Below, piece after piece: positions 15,992 to 25,665 of a DNA stretch of 64,000 nt. Position 1 is the first letter of the stretch. Every line of letters begins with the position of its first letter. The position numbers were made by a program, and so were the translations under genes. Below the pieces are notes generated by a model that saw nothing but the letters and a program-made list of their open reading frames with translations, searched no databases and was not told the origin of the DNA. The stretch is from Gemmatimonadota bacterium (GTDB taxonomy: Bacteria; Gemmatimonadota; Gemmatimonadetes; Gemmatimonadales; Gemmatimonadaceae): the NCBI GenBank assembly GCA_020161135.1, contig JAIUOB010000002.1, positions 310,001 to 374,000 of the forward strand. The letters are read 5' to 3'.

Positions 15992-18823
15992 CTACGAATG
16001 CTGCGCCTGCTGCCCGAACGCCGGCGTGCGACGATCTCCCGCCTCGCCGGTGTCCATGACCGTGGCCACGATGCGCGCCTGCTCGGCCTGGTGGGCCTCG
16101 ACGTGCCCCTCGGCCGGGCTCGCGCGCTCCGGGCGGCCCACGTAGCGCACGCCCACGGCGGCGCCGGCACTCGCCCGCAACCGCGGCTGCACGTACGTCC
16201 ACGCGCCCTGGTTCTTGGGCTCTTCCTGCGCCCACACCACCTGCTCGATGGCCGGGTACAGGTCCATGAGGCGCACGATCTCCTCGTGCGGCCACGGATA
16301 GAGCTCCTCCACCCGCACCAGCGCGACGGTGGGCACGCGGTTGGCCGCGAGCGCCATGTCGTAGTACAGCTTGCCCGTGCAGAACACGATGCGGCGCACC
16401 TCTTCGCGATGCTGCGAGGCGACCGGATCGTCGATGACGCGCTGGAAGCCGCCGCTCACGAGGTCGTCGAGCTTCGACGCCGCCTGCGGCAGGCGCAGGA
16501 GGCTCTTGGGCTGCATGCAGATGAGAGGGCGCCGGTTCTGCCGCAGCGCCTGGCGCCGCAGCAGGTGGAAGAACTGCGCCGGCGTGCTGCAGTACGCGAC
16601 CGTCATGTTGCCTTCGGCGCAGAGCTGCAGGAAGCGCTCGAGACGCGCGCTCGAGTGCTCGGGGCCCTGCCCTTCGTAGCCGTGCGGCAGCAGCATGACG
16701 AGCCCACTGTCCTGCCCCCACTTGGCGCGGTCGGCCACGATGAACTGGTCGATGATGGGCTGCGCGACGTTCACGAAGTCGCCGAACTGCGCCTCCCACA
16801 GCACGAGGCTGTCGGTGGCAATGGTGCTGTAGCCGTACTCGAACGCGAGAATGGCCGTCTCGCTGAGTGCCGAGTTGTACACCTCGAAGGTGCCGCGCGC
16901 GCCCGGCAGGTTGGCCAGCGGGGCGAACTTGCGGCCGGTGTTGGCGTCGCTCAGCACCGCGTGGCGATGTGAGAAGGTGCCACGCTCGGCGTCCTGCCCG
17001 GTGAGACGCACCGACAGGCCGTCGGTGATGAGGCTCGCGTACGCGAGCACTTCGGCGTGCCCCCACTCGATGCCGCCGGCATCACCCATGGCGTCACGGC
17101 GCCGCTCGAGCTGCTTGGCGAGGCGCGGATTGGGCGTGAAGTCGGCCGGCCACTGCAGCAGCGCGTCGTTGAGGGCGTGCAACCGCTCGGCGGGCACCTG
17201 CGTGACCACGGGGCGCGGCGCGTGCGCGGCCTCGGCCGGCCACGCCGCGTGCTTCTCGCCCACCTGCAGCGACTGCTTGAAGCGTGCGTGGATGTCGGCA
17301 TAGCGCTGCGCGACGTCCTTCTCCACCTGCGCGGCCTGCTCGTCGGACAGGACGCCTTCGCTCACCAGGCGCTTCGCCCACACCTGCGGTACCGTGGGGT
17401 GCGCGCGGATCTTCGCGGTGCGCACGGGCTGCGTGTACATCGGCTCGTCGCCTTCGTTGTGGCCGTGGCGGCGATACCCGACGAGGTCGATGAGCACGTC
17501 CTTCTTGAACTGCGCGCGATAGGCGCACGCCAGCCGCATGGCGGTGATGCACGCCTCGGCGTCGTCGGCGTTGACGTGGAAGATCGGGATCTCGTAGCCC
17601 TTCGCGAGATCCGACGCGTAGTACGTGCTGCGCGCGTCCGACGGGTCGGTGGTGAAGCCGACCTGGTTGTTCACGATGATGTGGATCGTGCCACCGGTGC
17701 GGTACGCGTTGAGATGCGAGATGTTGAGCGTCTCGGCCACGATGCCTTCGCCGGGGAAGGCGGCGTCGCCGTGAATGGCGACGGGCACGACGGCCTGCTC
17801 GTCGCGGCCGGTGTCCGTGCGCTGCAGCGCGCGCACGACGCCCTCGATGACCGGGTTGACGACTTCGAGGTGCGACGGGTTCGGCACGAGGCGCAGGCGC
17901 ACCGTGCGGCCATCGACCTCGCGCGCGCCCACGTATCCCATGTGGTACTTCACGTCGCCGCTCGCACCTTCGTCGGCGTGCTCGAAGTGTCCCTCGAACT
18001 CGCCGAAGAGCGTCTCGAATGGCTTGCCCATGACATTCGTGAGCACGTTGAGACGGCCGCGGTGCGCCATGCCAATCACGATCTCCTCGGCGCCGGCCTG
18101 GCCGAGCGCGGCGATGAGCTCGTCGAGCATGGGCACGAGCGCGTCGGTGCCCTCGATGGAGAAGCGCTTGTAGCCCTGGTAGGCGCGGCCGAGGAAGCGC
18201 TCGAGGCCGTCGACTTCGTTGAGACGGCGCAGGAGCTGCGTCTTCTCGTCGGCCGACAGCGGGCGGGTGAGCACGCCATCGCGGAAGGCCTTGCGGAACC
18301 AGTCGCGCTCCTCGTTGACCTCGAGGTGCCACACCTCGTAGCCGATGCGCGTGCAGTACACCTCGCGCTTGCGCGCGATGACGTCCTTCGCGGTGGCGAA
18401 GCGGTCGTCGCCGAGGGCCGCGCCCGGGATGCGCGCGAGATCGTCGTCGGTGACGCCGTGGAACTCGGGGCGCAGTTCGTCGGCGCCCGCGGGGGGCGTG
18501 CCGAGCGGATCGAGCGGCACCGCGTAGTGGCCGTACTGGCGGATGGCGCTCTGCAGGTTCGCGGCGCCGGCCACCTTCGCGAGGAAGGCGGTGGACTCGG
18601 CGGCGGCGGCGGGAGCGGCGGCGGGAGCGGCGGCGGGAGCGGCGGCGGGAGCGGCGGTCGCCCCAGCGGGCGCGGCGGCCGTCGCGGTGCCGGCAAAGAG
18701 CGACTCGGCGAGGCGGAAATACTGGCGCCAGCTTTCGTCGACGCTGGCAGGATCGCGGCGGTAGCGCTCGAACTGTTCGGCGACGATGCCGTCGTTGAAG
18801 ACGCTGGAGATGGCGGGGCTCAT
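15992..18823 (-). CDS. sucA: 2-oxoglutarate dehydrogenase E1 component
   Basis: A 943-residue thiamine-diphosphate enzyme that decarboxylates 2-oxoglutarate and succinylates the E2 lipoyl groups in the citric-acid cycle. The N-terminal helix with a characteristic FNDGIVAEQFERYRRDPASVD segment is followed by an Ala/Pro-rich linker (about 48-75), then the catalytic core: GMAHRGRLNVLTNV, SGDVKYHMGY, HGDAAFPGEGIVAETLN and, after the usual spacing, IIVNNQVGFTT, which together form the ThDP/Mg site. The C-terminal half has HEHSSARLERFLQL-like GPEHSSARLERFLQL and VVWAQEEPKNQGAW. Length and motifs are those of the SucA family. The E2 gene is not in the window. Confidence 0.97.
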   Translation of the reverse strand: MSPAISSVFNDGIVAEQFERYRRDPASVDESWRQYFRLAESLFAGTATAAAPAGATAAPAAAPAAAPAAAPAAAAESTAFLAKVAGAANLQSAIRQYGHYAVPLDPLGTPPAGADELRPEFHGVTDDDLARIPGAALGDDRFATAKDVIARKREVYCTRIGYEVWHLEVNEERDWFRKAFRDGVLTRPLSADEKTQLLRRLNEVDGLERFLGRAYQGYKRFSIEGTDALVPMLDELIAALGQAGAEEIVIGMAHRGRLNVLTNVMGKPFETLFGEFEGHFEHADEGASGDVKYHMGYVGAREVDGRTVRLRLVPNPSHLEVVNPVIEGVVRALQRTDTGRDEQAVVPVAIHGDAAFPGEGIVAETLNISHLNAYRTGGTIHIIVNNQVGFTTDPSDARSTYYASDLAKGYEIPIFHVNADDAEACITAMRLACAYRAQFKKDVLIDLVGYRRHGHNEGDEPMYTQPVRTAKIRAHPTVPQVWAKRLVSEGVLSDEQAAQVEKDVAQRYADIHARFKQSLQVGEKHAAWPAEAAHAPRPVVTQVPAERLHALNDALLQWPADFTPNPRLAKQLERRRDAMGDAGGIEWGHAEVLAYASLITDGLSVRLTGQDAERGTFSHRHAVLSDANTGRKFAPLANLPGARGTFEVYNSALSETAILAFEYGYSTIATDSLVLWEAQFGDFVNVAQPIIDQFIVADRAKWGQDSGLVMLLPHGYEGQGPEHSSARLERFLQLCAEGNMTVAYCSTPAQFFHLLRRQALRQNRRPLICMQPKSLLRLPQAASKLDDLVSGGFQRVIDDPVASQHREEVRRIVFCTGKLYYDMALAANRVPTVALVRVEELYPWPHEEIVRLMDLYPAIEQVVWAQEEPKNQGAWTYVQPRLRASAGAAVGVRYVGRPERASPAEGHVEAHQAEQARIVATVMDTGEAGDRRTPAFGQQAQHS

Positions 18824-18854
18824 AGTGCCTGCAATCTAATCGGGGTGTGCCGCC

Positions 18855-18876
18855 GTCCCCGGACGGGGCCGGGGAC
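18855..18876 (-). terminator. possible terminator hairpin downstream of ABC/M1 operon or leader of sucA
   Basis: GTCCCCG and CGGGGAC form a 7-bp GC-rich stem around an 8-nt loop between the permease-peptidase stop (18894) and the sucA start. No U-tract follows on either strand, so its action as a terminator is unproven. Confidence 0.35.
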
Positions 18877-18893
18877 GAAGGGCGCCCGAAGGG

Positions 18894-21800
18894 CTACCGG
18901 GGAACCGCCGCTCCAGCCCGCTCTCGCCCCGCCTGCAGCAGCTGCACGTCGGGGTCGACGACGATGCGGTCGGGTCGCTGCATGAGCGTCCACGCGAGCG
19001 CCGCGCGCGCGCCGGGCTCGAGGTGCACCCGTTGGACCCCACCAGGGACCGATCGCCCCGCGGTCATGGCGCCCACATCGACCGTGGCGCCGGTTGTGCC
19101 GTCGTTGCGCACTGTCGCCGCGCAGCGCCAGCGCCCGTCCGTGGACATCAGCGCAGCCGTCGTGCCGGCCACCGCCGTGCATCGCGGATCCTGCACACTG
19201 AAGGCCGGGAGCCCCACACCGCGGAACCAGCGCGCCACCTCCGCGTCGAACGCGATGGTGTCGGACGCGTGCGTGCGCAGTGTGCGCAGCAGCGACTCGG
19301 TGGTGGCGAACTGCCCGGGTGCGCGATGGGCGGCAATGAACGCCCGCAACGCCGGGAAGGTGCGCTCGGGGCCCAGTTGGCGGTACAGCATGTACATGGC
19401 CCATGCGCCCTTCTTCTGCAGGATGGTCGCGTCGGCATCGGTGTCCTCGCGGAGCGCGAGGAGTGGGCGTTCCCGCGCCGCACTCCGCGCCTCGAGGTAC
19501 TGCTGCTCCAGCACGGTGGCGTACCGCTGACGCGCAGCGGCACCACGTTCGGCGTCGTAGAGCAGCAGGGTGGCGAAGTCCGCCATCCCCTCGACGAGCA
19601 CGCCGCTGCCCGGACCGTTGTCCGCGGTGAGCAGATGCCCCCACCATTGGTGCGCGGCCTCGTGCGCCGTGACCGCGAACGCCAGCCCGCCATCGGGGCC
19701 ATCGACAGTGAGAAAGCCGAGCCCCTCCGAGAAGGCGATGCTCGTGGGGTAGGAGGTGGCCTGGGTGGACAGGTCGGGGTACTCGCTGAGTCGCAGCTCC
19801 GTCCACGGATACGGTGCGAACCACGCGTCGAAGCGCTGCCGGGCCGCCGCCAGGGTGCTGGTGATGACGTCGAGGCTCCGGGTGTGCATCGGGTGATGGT
19901 AGACCGCGACGCCCGGAGCGCGACGCTCGGCGTACGTGGCACCCACGAGGCTCAGCGCCGCGACCGACACACGCGACTCCCACACCGTGCGCACCTCGTT
20001 GCCGACGACCACCGACGCGGTGCGTTCGCCGACGCCGTTGACCCGCAGCGCACGTGGCGCCTGCACCCGCACGACCACCGTGAATGCCCAGCCGCGGTTG
20101 AAGCTGTCGTCCGGCCTGTCACCTGCGCCGACAGGCTGGCTGTCCGTTGGGCTGTCGAGGTTGCCCGGCGGTGCGGACGCGGCCTCGCCCGATGCGCGGT
20201 GCACGGCGGGGCGCAACGATGCACCGGCCGCGCGATGACCGGGAACCGGGAGGAAGTCTCCCCGATGCGTGGACACCAGCAGCCCCGCCGGCAGCACGAA
20301 CGCCGCCACGGGCCCACCGTTTCGCGAGATGCCCGCGTTGACGTGCGCCGTGTAGGCGAACGCCACGCGCACGCGCCCGCCCGGTGGCACGGGCGACGGG
20401 AGCGGCACGGTAAGGCGCCCGTCGAAACCCGACGCCGTCACCGACATGCCGTCCACCTGCCACGACACGGCGCCGAACGAAGGTGGCACAGTGAACGGCA
20501 GCGCGCTGACGGCGCCGGCCGCGTGGTTGACGAGGTCGTACGCGCCCACGATGTCGAGGCGACGCTGCGCCGGCACGACCCGCACATCGGCGTCGACGTG
20601 CGTGATGACCGCCGGCGCGATCTGCGCCTCGGCGAAGACCGGGCGGGCGCCCGGTGCATCATGCGCATGCTGCACGCGGACGGCCAGGAAGGTGCCCGTG
20701 AACAGCGGCAGCACGGCGAACGGCACGACGCGCACGGCGAGCTGACGCAGTGCCGAGCGTGAACGGCGACGGCGCACGGCCCGCGGATCGGACTCGGTAC
20801 GCACGAACAGCAGCCGCGCCGCACCGAACAGCGCGAGCGCCATGCCCAGCGCGAACACGCGATTGAGCAGCAGGGCGTCGCCATCGAGCGGGAAGACGGC
20901 GAACTCCGTCCAGCGCAGGGCGCCCCAGAGGGGCCAATTGCTGAGCCACGTCATGGCGCCGCGCATGAACTGCGCGGCGGTGACGAGCAGCGCGACCAGA
21001 CCCACCGCGAGCGCCGTGGGACGCGTGCGCGCGACCGTGGCAACAGCCGTCACGAACGACACCCACAGCACATACGTGGGCACCAGCACGCCACCGAAGA
21101 CGAGCCACAGCGGCCACCACGACGCGGCGGTGCCCGACTGTGCCAGCAAGAGCGCGCCGCTGCCGGCCACGCAGACCAGCGTCACGACGGCGATGAGCGT
21201 CCCCGCCGCGAGCGCCTTGCCGGCGAGGAAGGCCGTGGTGGGCACCGGGGTGCTGAGCGCGATGACGTCGAAGCCCGTGGCGCGATCGCGGTGCATGCTC
21301 TCCACCACGACGAAGAGCAGGAACAGGCAGGTGAGTACCGTCACCACCGGCAGCGCCGCGACCGCAATGCCGCCTGCCGTCAGCACGGCCGTCGAGCCGT
21401 AGGGGTCGACCTCGGTACCGCCCACTTCGGTGACTACCGCGAAGAGCAGGGCGGCAAACAGGTAGACCGACGGCTGGCGCAGGAGTGTACGGCACTCGGC
21501 GGTCCACACCGTGGCCGTCGCGCGCAGCGCACTCGGCGTGCGCATGCGCATGGCCGCCACGGGGCGCACGTGCGCCGGCGAGCTGGACGCGACCGGTGCT
21601 GCGTCGACGGTCGCCCCCGCCCTGCGGCGCCACGAGCGCGCGCGACGCCCGGCCGCCGCAGGTGCACGATGACGGCGCGCGACCCACGCGACCGCCACGA
21701 GCGGAAGCAGCACCGTGACGAGGCGTCCGGCCAGGATGACGCGGTCCACTGCGAGCGGCGCCGAGTTGTACCAGGTCATGTCGCGCTCGACCGCGAACAG

Positions 21801-22514
21801 CGCGTGCGTGAGCCATCGGAGACCGGTGGGATCGACGATCATGAGCGCCGCGTCGAGCGCCGGAGCGATGCCGCGCGGGTGCCAGTTCCACAGCAGAAAG
21901 AACTCGAGGACGAAGAGCCCCACCGGCAGCACGTACACGGCCATGGGCGCCCGCGTGCGCGCCCCGACCGCGAAGGTGAGCCCGGCGGTCCACAGCACTC
22001 CGGGCACCACGAACCAGACCACAGGTTGCAGGTAGGCGGAGAGGTGGAACGGTCCACGCAGCACGCCGCCCGCGCCCAGCTCACGGAAGCCGATCACCAC
22101 CAGCAGGTGCACCGCCACGACCAGCAGCAGGGCCAGACACACGCCGGCGAACTTCCCCCACATGTACTCCGCCCTGGTGAGTGGCGTGCTGTGCACCAGC
22201 TCGGCCACCCCGCTCTCCTCGTCGCGCAGCACGGAGAGGCCGGCCATGAGCGACGCGAAGAAGGGGTACACGAAGAACGCGCTCATCGCGAAGGTGGGCG
22301 CGAGCGCATAGACGGAGTTCGCGACGGCGCGCACCGGCAGTGTGGCGTCGCTGCCGCCGGGGATCATCGCCACCGGGTTGAGCGCGCTCGCGGCGCCGAC
22401 GAGCATGAGCAGCAGGGCCGCGAAGGGGGCGCTGCGCAGCTGGGTGCGCAGCTCGTGCAACACGATCGTGCGTCGCCGCACGCTGCGCCGCGCCGCCTCG
22501 CGCGCGGACGTCAT
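18894..22514 (-). CDS. ABC transporter permease fused to M1 family aminopeptidase
   Basis: A 1206-residue membrane protein. Two ABC-2-type permease units (about residues 1-290 and 330-610, each with six or so hydrophobic helices) are followed by a periplasmic M1 gluzincin domain. The zinc site is H951-E-A-A-H955 with the third ligand E974 (VEGMADF), the normal 18-residue spacing; the usual GAMEN exopeptidase loop is replaced by SIAFSEGLGF. The ATPase gene overlaps it by 4 bp and a BlaI/BlaR1 pair lies upstream on the same transcript. Fusions like this are widespread but uncharacterised; peptide export, or processing of a peptide at the membrane, is the plain inference. Confidence 0.92.
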   Translation of the reverse strand: MTSAREAARRSVRRRTIVLHELRTQLRSAPFAALLLMLVGAASALNPVAMIPGGSDATLPVRAVANSVYALAPTFAMSAFFVYPFFASLMAGLSVLRDEESGVAELVHSTPLTRAEYMWGKFAGVCLALLLVVAVHLLVVIGFRELGAGGVLRGPFHLSAYLQPVVWFVVPGVLWTAGLTFAVGARTRAPMAVYVLPVGLFVLEFFLLWNWHPRGIAPALDAALMIVDPTGLRWLTHALFAVERDMTWYNSAPLAVDRVILAGRLVTVLLPLVAVAWVARRHRAPAAAGRRARSWRRRAGATVDAAPVASSSPAHVRPVAAMRMRTPSALRATATVWTAECRTLLRQPSVYLFAALLFAVVTEVGGTEVDPYGSTAVLTAGGIAVAALPVVTVLTCLFLLFVVVESMHRDRATGFDVIALSTPVPTTAFLAGKALAAGTLIAVVTLVCVAGSGALLLAQSGTAASWWPLWLVFGGVLVPTYVLWVSFVTAVATVARTRPTALAVGLVALLVTAAQFMRGAMTWLSNWPLWGALRWTEFAVFPLDGDALLLNRVFALGMALALFGAARLLFVRTESDPRAVRRRRSRSALRQLAVRVVPFAVLPLFTGTFLAVRVQHAHDAPGARPVFAEAQIAPAVITHVDADVRVVPAQRRLDIVGAYDLVNHAAGAVSALPFTVPPSFGAVSWQVDGMSVTASGFDGRLTVPLPSPVPPGGRVRVAFAYTAHVNAGISRNGGPVAAFVLPAGLLVSTHRGDFLPVPGHRAAGASLRPAVHRASGEAASAPPGNLDSPTDSQPVGAGDRPDDSFNRGWAFTVVVRVQAPRALRVNGVGERTASVVVGNEVRTVWESRVSVAALSLVGATYAERRAPGVAVYHHPMHTRSLDVITSTLAAARQRFDAWFAPYPWTELRLSEYPDLSTQATSYPTSIAFSEGLGFLTVDGPDGGLAFAVTAHEAAHQWWGHLLTADNGPGSGVLVEGMADFATLLLYDAERGAAARQRYATVLEQQYLEARSAARERPLLALREDTDADATILQKKGAWAMYMLYRQLGPERTFPALRAFIAAHRAPGQFATTESLLRTLRTHASDTIAFDAEVARWFRGVGLPAFSVQDPRCTAVAGTTAALMSTDGRWRCAATVRNDGTTGATVDVGAMTAGRSVPGGVQRVHLEPGARAALAWTLMQRPDRIVVDPDVQLLQAGRERAGAAVPR

Positions 22515-23419
22515 GCGACGCTCCGCTGCGCGGCCACCAGCGGACGCTCACGCGCATCGCGCTGCGTGAGCAGCATGTACGCATCCTCGAGCGTGGGCGC
22601 GACGGGCGTGAAGTGGTCGGGCACGGCGTGCGTGGGGGCATGCACGCGCACCCGCTGCCGTCCCTCGACCAGGAAGGACTGCGTGACCTCGAAGCGGGTC
22701 GCCAGCGCGGGCACCTCGTGCCGACCGACTTCGCCCTCGTACATGGTGCCGTCGATGGCGGCACGGGCCTCGTGCGGCGTGGTGTTGGCCAGCAGCCGCC
22801 CGTTGCGGATGATCGCCATGCGCGGGCAGAGCACGGCGACGTCGTCGACGATGTGCGTCGACAGCAGCACCGTGCACGACTCGGCCAGCTCCGCGAGCAG
22901 TTGGTAGAGGCGCGTGCGCTCTTCCGGGTCGAGGCCGGCGGTGGGCTCATCGACGATGAGCAGCGCGGGGGCGCCAGCGATGGCCTGCGCGATGCCGAGG
23001 CGTTGCCGCATGCCGCCCGAGTACGTCTTCACGGGACGCGACGCCGCATGTGTCAGGTTCACCCGCGCGAGCAGCTCGGCGCACAGTGCCTCGAGCGAGC
23101 CCGCATGCTCGACGCCCTTGAGGCGGAGCATGTGCATGAGCATCGCGGTGCCGGTGAGCCCGGGATGGAATCCGAAATACTGCGGCAGGTAGCCGAGCTG
23201 TGGCCAGATGCGCTCGGGATGCTCCGTGACATCGTCGCCATTGAAGCGCACCCGACCGCCCGTGGGTTCGAGGAGCCCCGCGAGGATGCGCATAAGGGTC
23301 GTCTTCCCCGAGCCGTTGGGGCCGAGCAGTCCGAACATGCCGCGCGGGATGTGCAGCGTGATGTCGTGCAGGGCGGTGACGCCGCCGGGGTACGTCTTCG
23401 CGAGGGACTGGATGTCGAG
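22511..23419 (-). CDS. ABC transporter ATP-binding protein
   Basis: A 302-residue ATPase of the ABC-2/drug-exporter type. Walker A GPNGSGKTT, Q-loop at YLPQYFG, signature YSGGMRQRLG, Walker B LLIVDEPTAGLDP and the H-loop in LLSTHIVDD are all intact. The C-terminal 80 residues are the usual accessory domain. ATG at 23419 (MLDIQSLAKTY) is taken because family members begin there; a GTG at 23455 immediately after the BlaR1 stop is possible. The end overlaps the permease-peptidase start by 4 bp, so the two form one transporter. Confidence 0.93.
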   Translation of the reverse strand, partial: LDIQSLAKTYPGGVTALHDITLHIPRGMFGLLGPNGSGKTTLMRILAGLLEPTGGRVRFNGDDVTEHPERIWPQLGYLPQYFGFHPGLTGTAMLMHMLRLKGVEHAGSLEALCAELLARVNLTHAASRPVKTYSGGMRQRLGIAQAIAGAPALLIVDEPTAGLDPEERTRLYQLLAELAESCTVLLSTHIVDDVAVLCPRMAIIRNGRLLANTTPHEARAAIDGTMYEGEVGRHEVPALATRFEVTQSFLVEGRQRVRVHAPTHAVPDHFTPVAPTLEDAYMLLTQRDARERPLVAAQRSVA

Positions 23420-23455
23420 CATGGGGGCGGGGATCCGAGTTCGAGGTGGGTGCAC

Positions 23456-25126
23456 CTACGGCCGACCCGGCCCATCGGGTTCAGCACGCGGCCGTGCGGT
23501 CGGCTGGCGTGCGTCCGCCGGCGCCACGCCCTCTGCACCGCCGGACTCGCCGTCGGGCCGCGCGACCGCGCGCGCGGCGAGCCAGTCGAGGGCCGTGTCC
23601 TCGGTGCGGAAGTCGCCCCGTCGCGTGGCCATCCCGAGCAGCGTCGCGCGCATCCGCGCGCCGGGCATGCCACGAATGACCGGCAGCATGGCCTGTGCGG
23701 TGGCACTGCCGCGCGGGAGACGCAGCGCGGCTCGCACGACCTGCGCGCGGTCCTCCGAGGCGGGCAGACCACAGAGCTGATCCAACAGCAGCGCGCGATG
23801 GGCAGGTGTCTCCTCCCATCGCCGGAGTGCAGCGGTCAGCAGGCGCACCCGTGCCGCGTCCTCGAACTGGAGCGCCGGCTGCTGCACACGATGGAGCAGC
23901 GCCTCGAGTTCCGTGTGCCGCGACACGTGGGTCGCGCTCCGGGCGGGTGCGGTGCGGGCGCGTCGCGCCGTCGCCTCGCGGTGTGCCGCGCCGGTCGGCA
24001 CGCCGGCCGCGGCGGGAACCCAGCGGGTACGGTCGGTGCGCCTCACGTCAGCCGCGCGCACCGGCGGTCGCGCCGCGACGGCCGTGTCTGCGCGTGGCCC
24101 GGCGGTGCCCATCGGAACGGCCAGCAGCAGGGCACAGAGCGGTCCGAGGCGCGGTGCCCATTCACCCAGCGGTCCGCGCGGCACGGTGGCGTCGAGCACA
24201 CGTTCGATGCGAAGCGTGAGGGCGCAACGGTCGCTGAACCCTGCGACGAGGGGCGTGGCGCGGGTCGCCCCGATGGCGATGGTCAGGAGGTCGTCAGCGT
24301 AGGCGGCCGGGCGCGCTCCGGCGGCGAGGGCCAGATCGTCGCAGGCCACTTCGGCGAGCAGGTCGAGGCGATGCCGAGCAAGATGGCACAACGGGTGCCA
24401 CCACAGGATGACCTGCACGAGACGGGCGAGCATCGACACGGCGTGGTCGCCGCGCCGCACATGCGCCAGTTCGTGACGCAGCACGTTGCTGACACGCTCG
24501 TGCGACCACGCGCCGGCCGCCTGCGGCAGCACCACGGTCGGGCGCCAGATCCCAAACGTGTACGGCACGGCCTCCGCGGCCGTCGCACGCAGGCGAATCG
24601 GGCGGCGAATGGCCAACGCCTGCGCCGTGTCGAGGCATGCCGCGTCCAGGCGCGCCGATGCCGGTACGGTTGCGCGCGCACGTCGTGCCCGCCGCTGCAG
24701 GCTCTGGAGGAGGCGGACGAGGCTCGCGCCACTACCAACGAGCCACACGATCGCGAACCAGAAGGTCTTCGGTGTTGATTCCGGTGGCGATGCGTCGCGC
24801 GGGGAGGGCGGGCGTCCAGCGTCGGGAATGGCACGGTCGGCTGCCGCACGCGGCCTCCTCTGGCCGTCGGGCACGAGGGGCGTCGCCGGCCGCGCGGCAT
24901 TGGTGACTGCCTCCGGCGGCACGGCCCGCGCCGGCAGCACGCGCCAGGACGGCAGCACGAGGTACACTGCGGGCACGGCGAGCGTGATGAGCATGGCACC
25001 CGCCCAGGCTGCGTGCCGAAGCGCGGCGCGCGACCGCCGGAGTACCGCGTCGAGCAGTGCCGCCGCCGCGAGGACGAGCGTGACGCGAACGACGAGGTCC
25101 GCCACGGCGGCGTGAGTCGCGATCAC
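23456..25126 (-). CDS. BlaR1-like M56 family sensor peptidase with HEAT-like C-terminus
   Basis: A 556-residue membrane protein. Transmembrane helices at about 8-28, 40-60, 122-142 and near 310-335 surround a cytoplasmic M56 zinc-protease domain with H218-E-L-A-H222 and a downstream acidic ligand in LLAEVACDD. In place of the penicillin-binding sensor of classical BlaR1, the periplasmic C-terminus (about 400-535) is a run of short helices like HEAT repeats (LRRWEETPAHRALLLDQLC, RAQVVRAALRL). In BlaR1 systems sensing triggers cleavage of the BlaI repressor. The stop of the repressor gene overlaps its start by 4 bp, so both are one unit. The signal is probably not a beta-lactam. Confidence 0.87.
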   Translation of the reverse strand: MIATHAAVADLVVRVTLVLAAAALLDAVLRRSRAALRHAAWAGAMLITLAVPAVYLVLPSWRVLPARAVPPEAVTNAARPATPLVPDGQRRPRAAADRAIPDAGRPPSPRDASPPESTPKTFWFAIVWLVGSGASLVRLLQSLQRRARRARATVPASARLDAACLDTAQALAIRRPIRLRATAAEAVPYTFGIWRPTVVLPQAAGAWSHERVSNVLRHELAHVRRGDHAVSMLARLVQVILWWHPLCHLARHRLDLLAEVACDDLALAAGARPAAYADDLLTIAIGATRATPLVAGFSDRCALTLRIERVLDATVPRGPLGEWAPRLGPLCALLLAVPMGTAGPRADTAVAARPPVRAADVRRTDRTRWVPAAAGVPTGAAHREATARRARTAPARSATHVSRHTELEALLHRVQQPALQFEDAARVRLLTAALRRWEETPAHRALLLDQLCGLPASEDRAQVVRAALRLPRGSATAQAMLPVIRGMPGARMRATLLGMATRRGDFRTEDTALDWLAARAVARPDGESGGAEGVAPADARQPTARPRAEPDGPGRP

Positions 25127-25512
25127 GCGTCGCGTCGTTTGGCCGCCGCGATCAGCGCGGTCAGCCGCGCGACCTCGGCGTCGTCGAGTTCCACGCCACG
25201 CTCACTCACCAGCGTCGACACGAGCGCCTCGCGCGATCCGCCGAAGAAGGTGTCCAGCAGGTGGGTCAGCGCCCGACGCCGCTCGGTGTCACGGCCGGCG
25301 CGCGGCAGGTAGACGTAGCGCGGTCCGTCGACGTCGTGGCGCACATGGCCCTTCTCCTCGAGGATGCGCAGGTGCGCGCGCACGGCGCTGTACGACGGGG
25401 GATCGGCGAGTCCGTCGCGGATCTCCGCCGCGGTGGCGCGCCCGAGCCGGAAGAGCAGGTCCATGATCTGCTTCTCCCGGCGGGAGAGGCGATGGGCGAG
25501 GGGAGCAGTCAC
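25123..25512 (-). CDS. BlaI/MecI/CopY family transcriptional repressor
   Basis: A 129-residue protein with the Penicillinase_R winged helix-turn-helix (residues 8-75: LSRREKQIMDLLFRLGRATAAEI, YSAVRAHLRILEEKG, a wing ending RYVYLPRAGRD) and a C-terminal dimerisation helix pair (FFGGSREALVSTL, LDDAEVARLTALIA). BlaI proteins bind palindromic operators and are cut by their BlaR1 partner, here encoded next with a 4-bp overlap. A perfect inverted repeat 30-60 bp upstream of the start is the likely operator. It heads a four-gene operon ending in the ABC permease/M1 fusion. Confidence 0.93.
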   Translation of the reverse strand: MTAPLAHRLSRREKQIMDLLFRLGRATAAEIRDGLADPPSYSAVRAHLRILEEKGHVRHDVDGPRYVYLPRAGRDTERRRALTHLLDTFFGGSREALVSTLVSERGVELDDAEVARLTALIAAAKRRDA

Positions 25513-25542
25513 ACGATGGACGCATGGGGTTGCTAAAAAACC

Positions 25543-25572
25543 AGCACACTGCTAACAAACCAACAGTGTGCT
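25543..25572. promoter_or_regulatory. probable BlaI operator, perfect inverted repeat
   Basis: AGCACACTG and CAGTGTGCT (25543-25551 and 25564-25572) are perfect 9-bp arms around a 12-bp A-rich spacer, and a further AGCAC half-site lies at 25581-25585. The site is in an AT-rich island between the repressor gene and the divergent DUF5694 gene, so it could control both directions. Confidence 0.7.
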
Positions 25573-25665
25573 GAAATACTAGCACTACTGCCCCCGCACC
25601 GCCAGTCAGGCGCCCTCCTCGCCACGACTCGTCGGAGCCGGCCACCCTGCACCATGGAGCAGCGA

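Noticed and set aside
17057..18985. 642-codon open frame on the plus strand
   Set aside because: It is the antisense shadow of sucA, produced by high GC content; composition is Arg/Gly/Val/His-rich with no domain.
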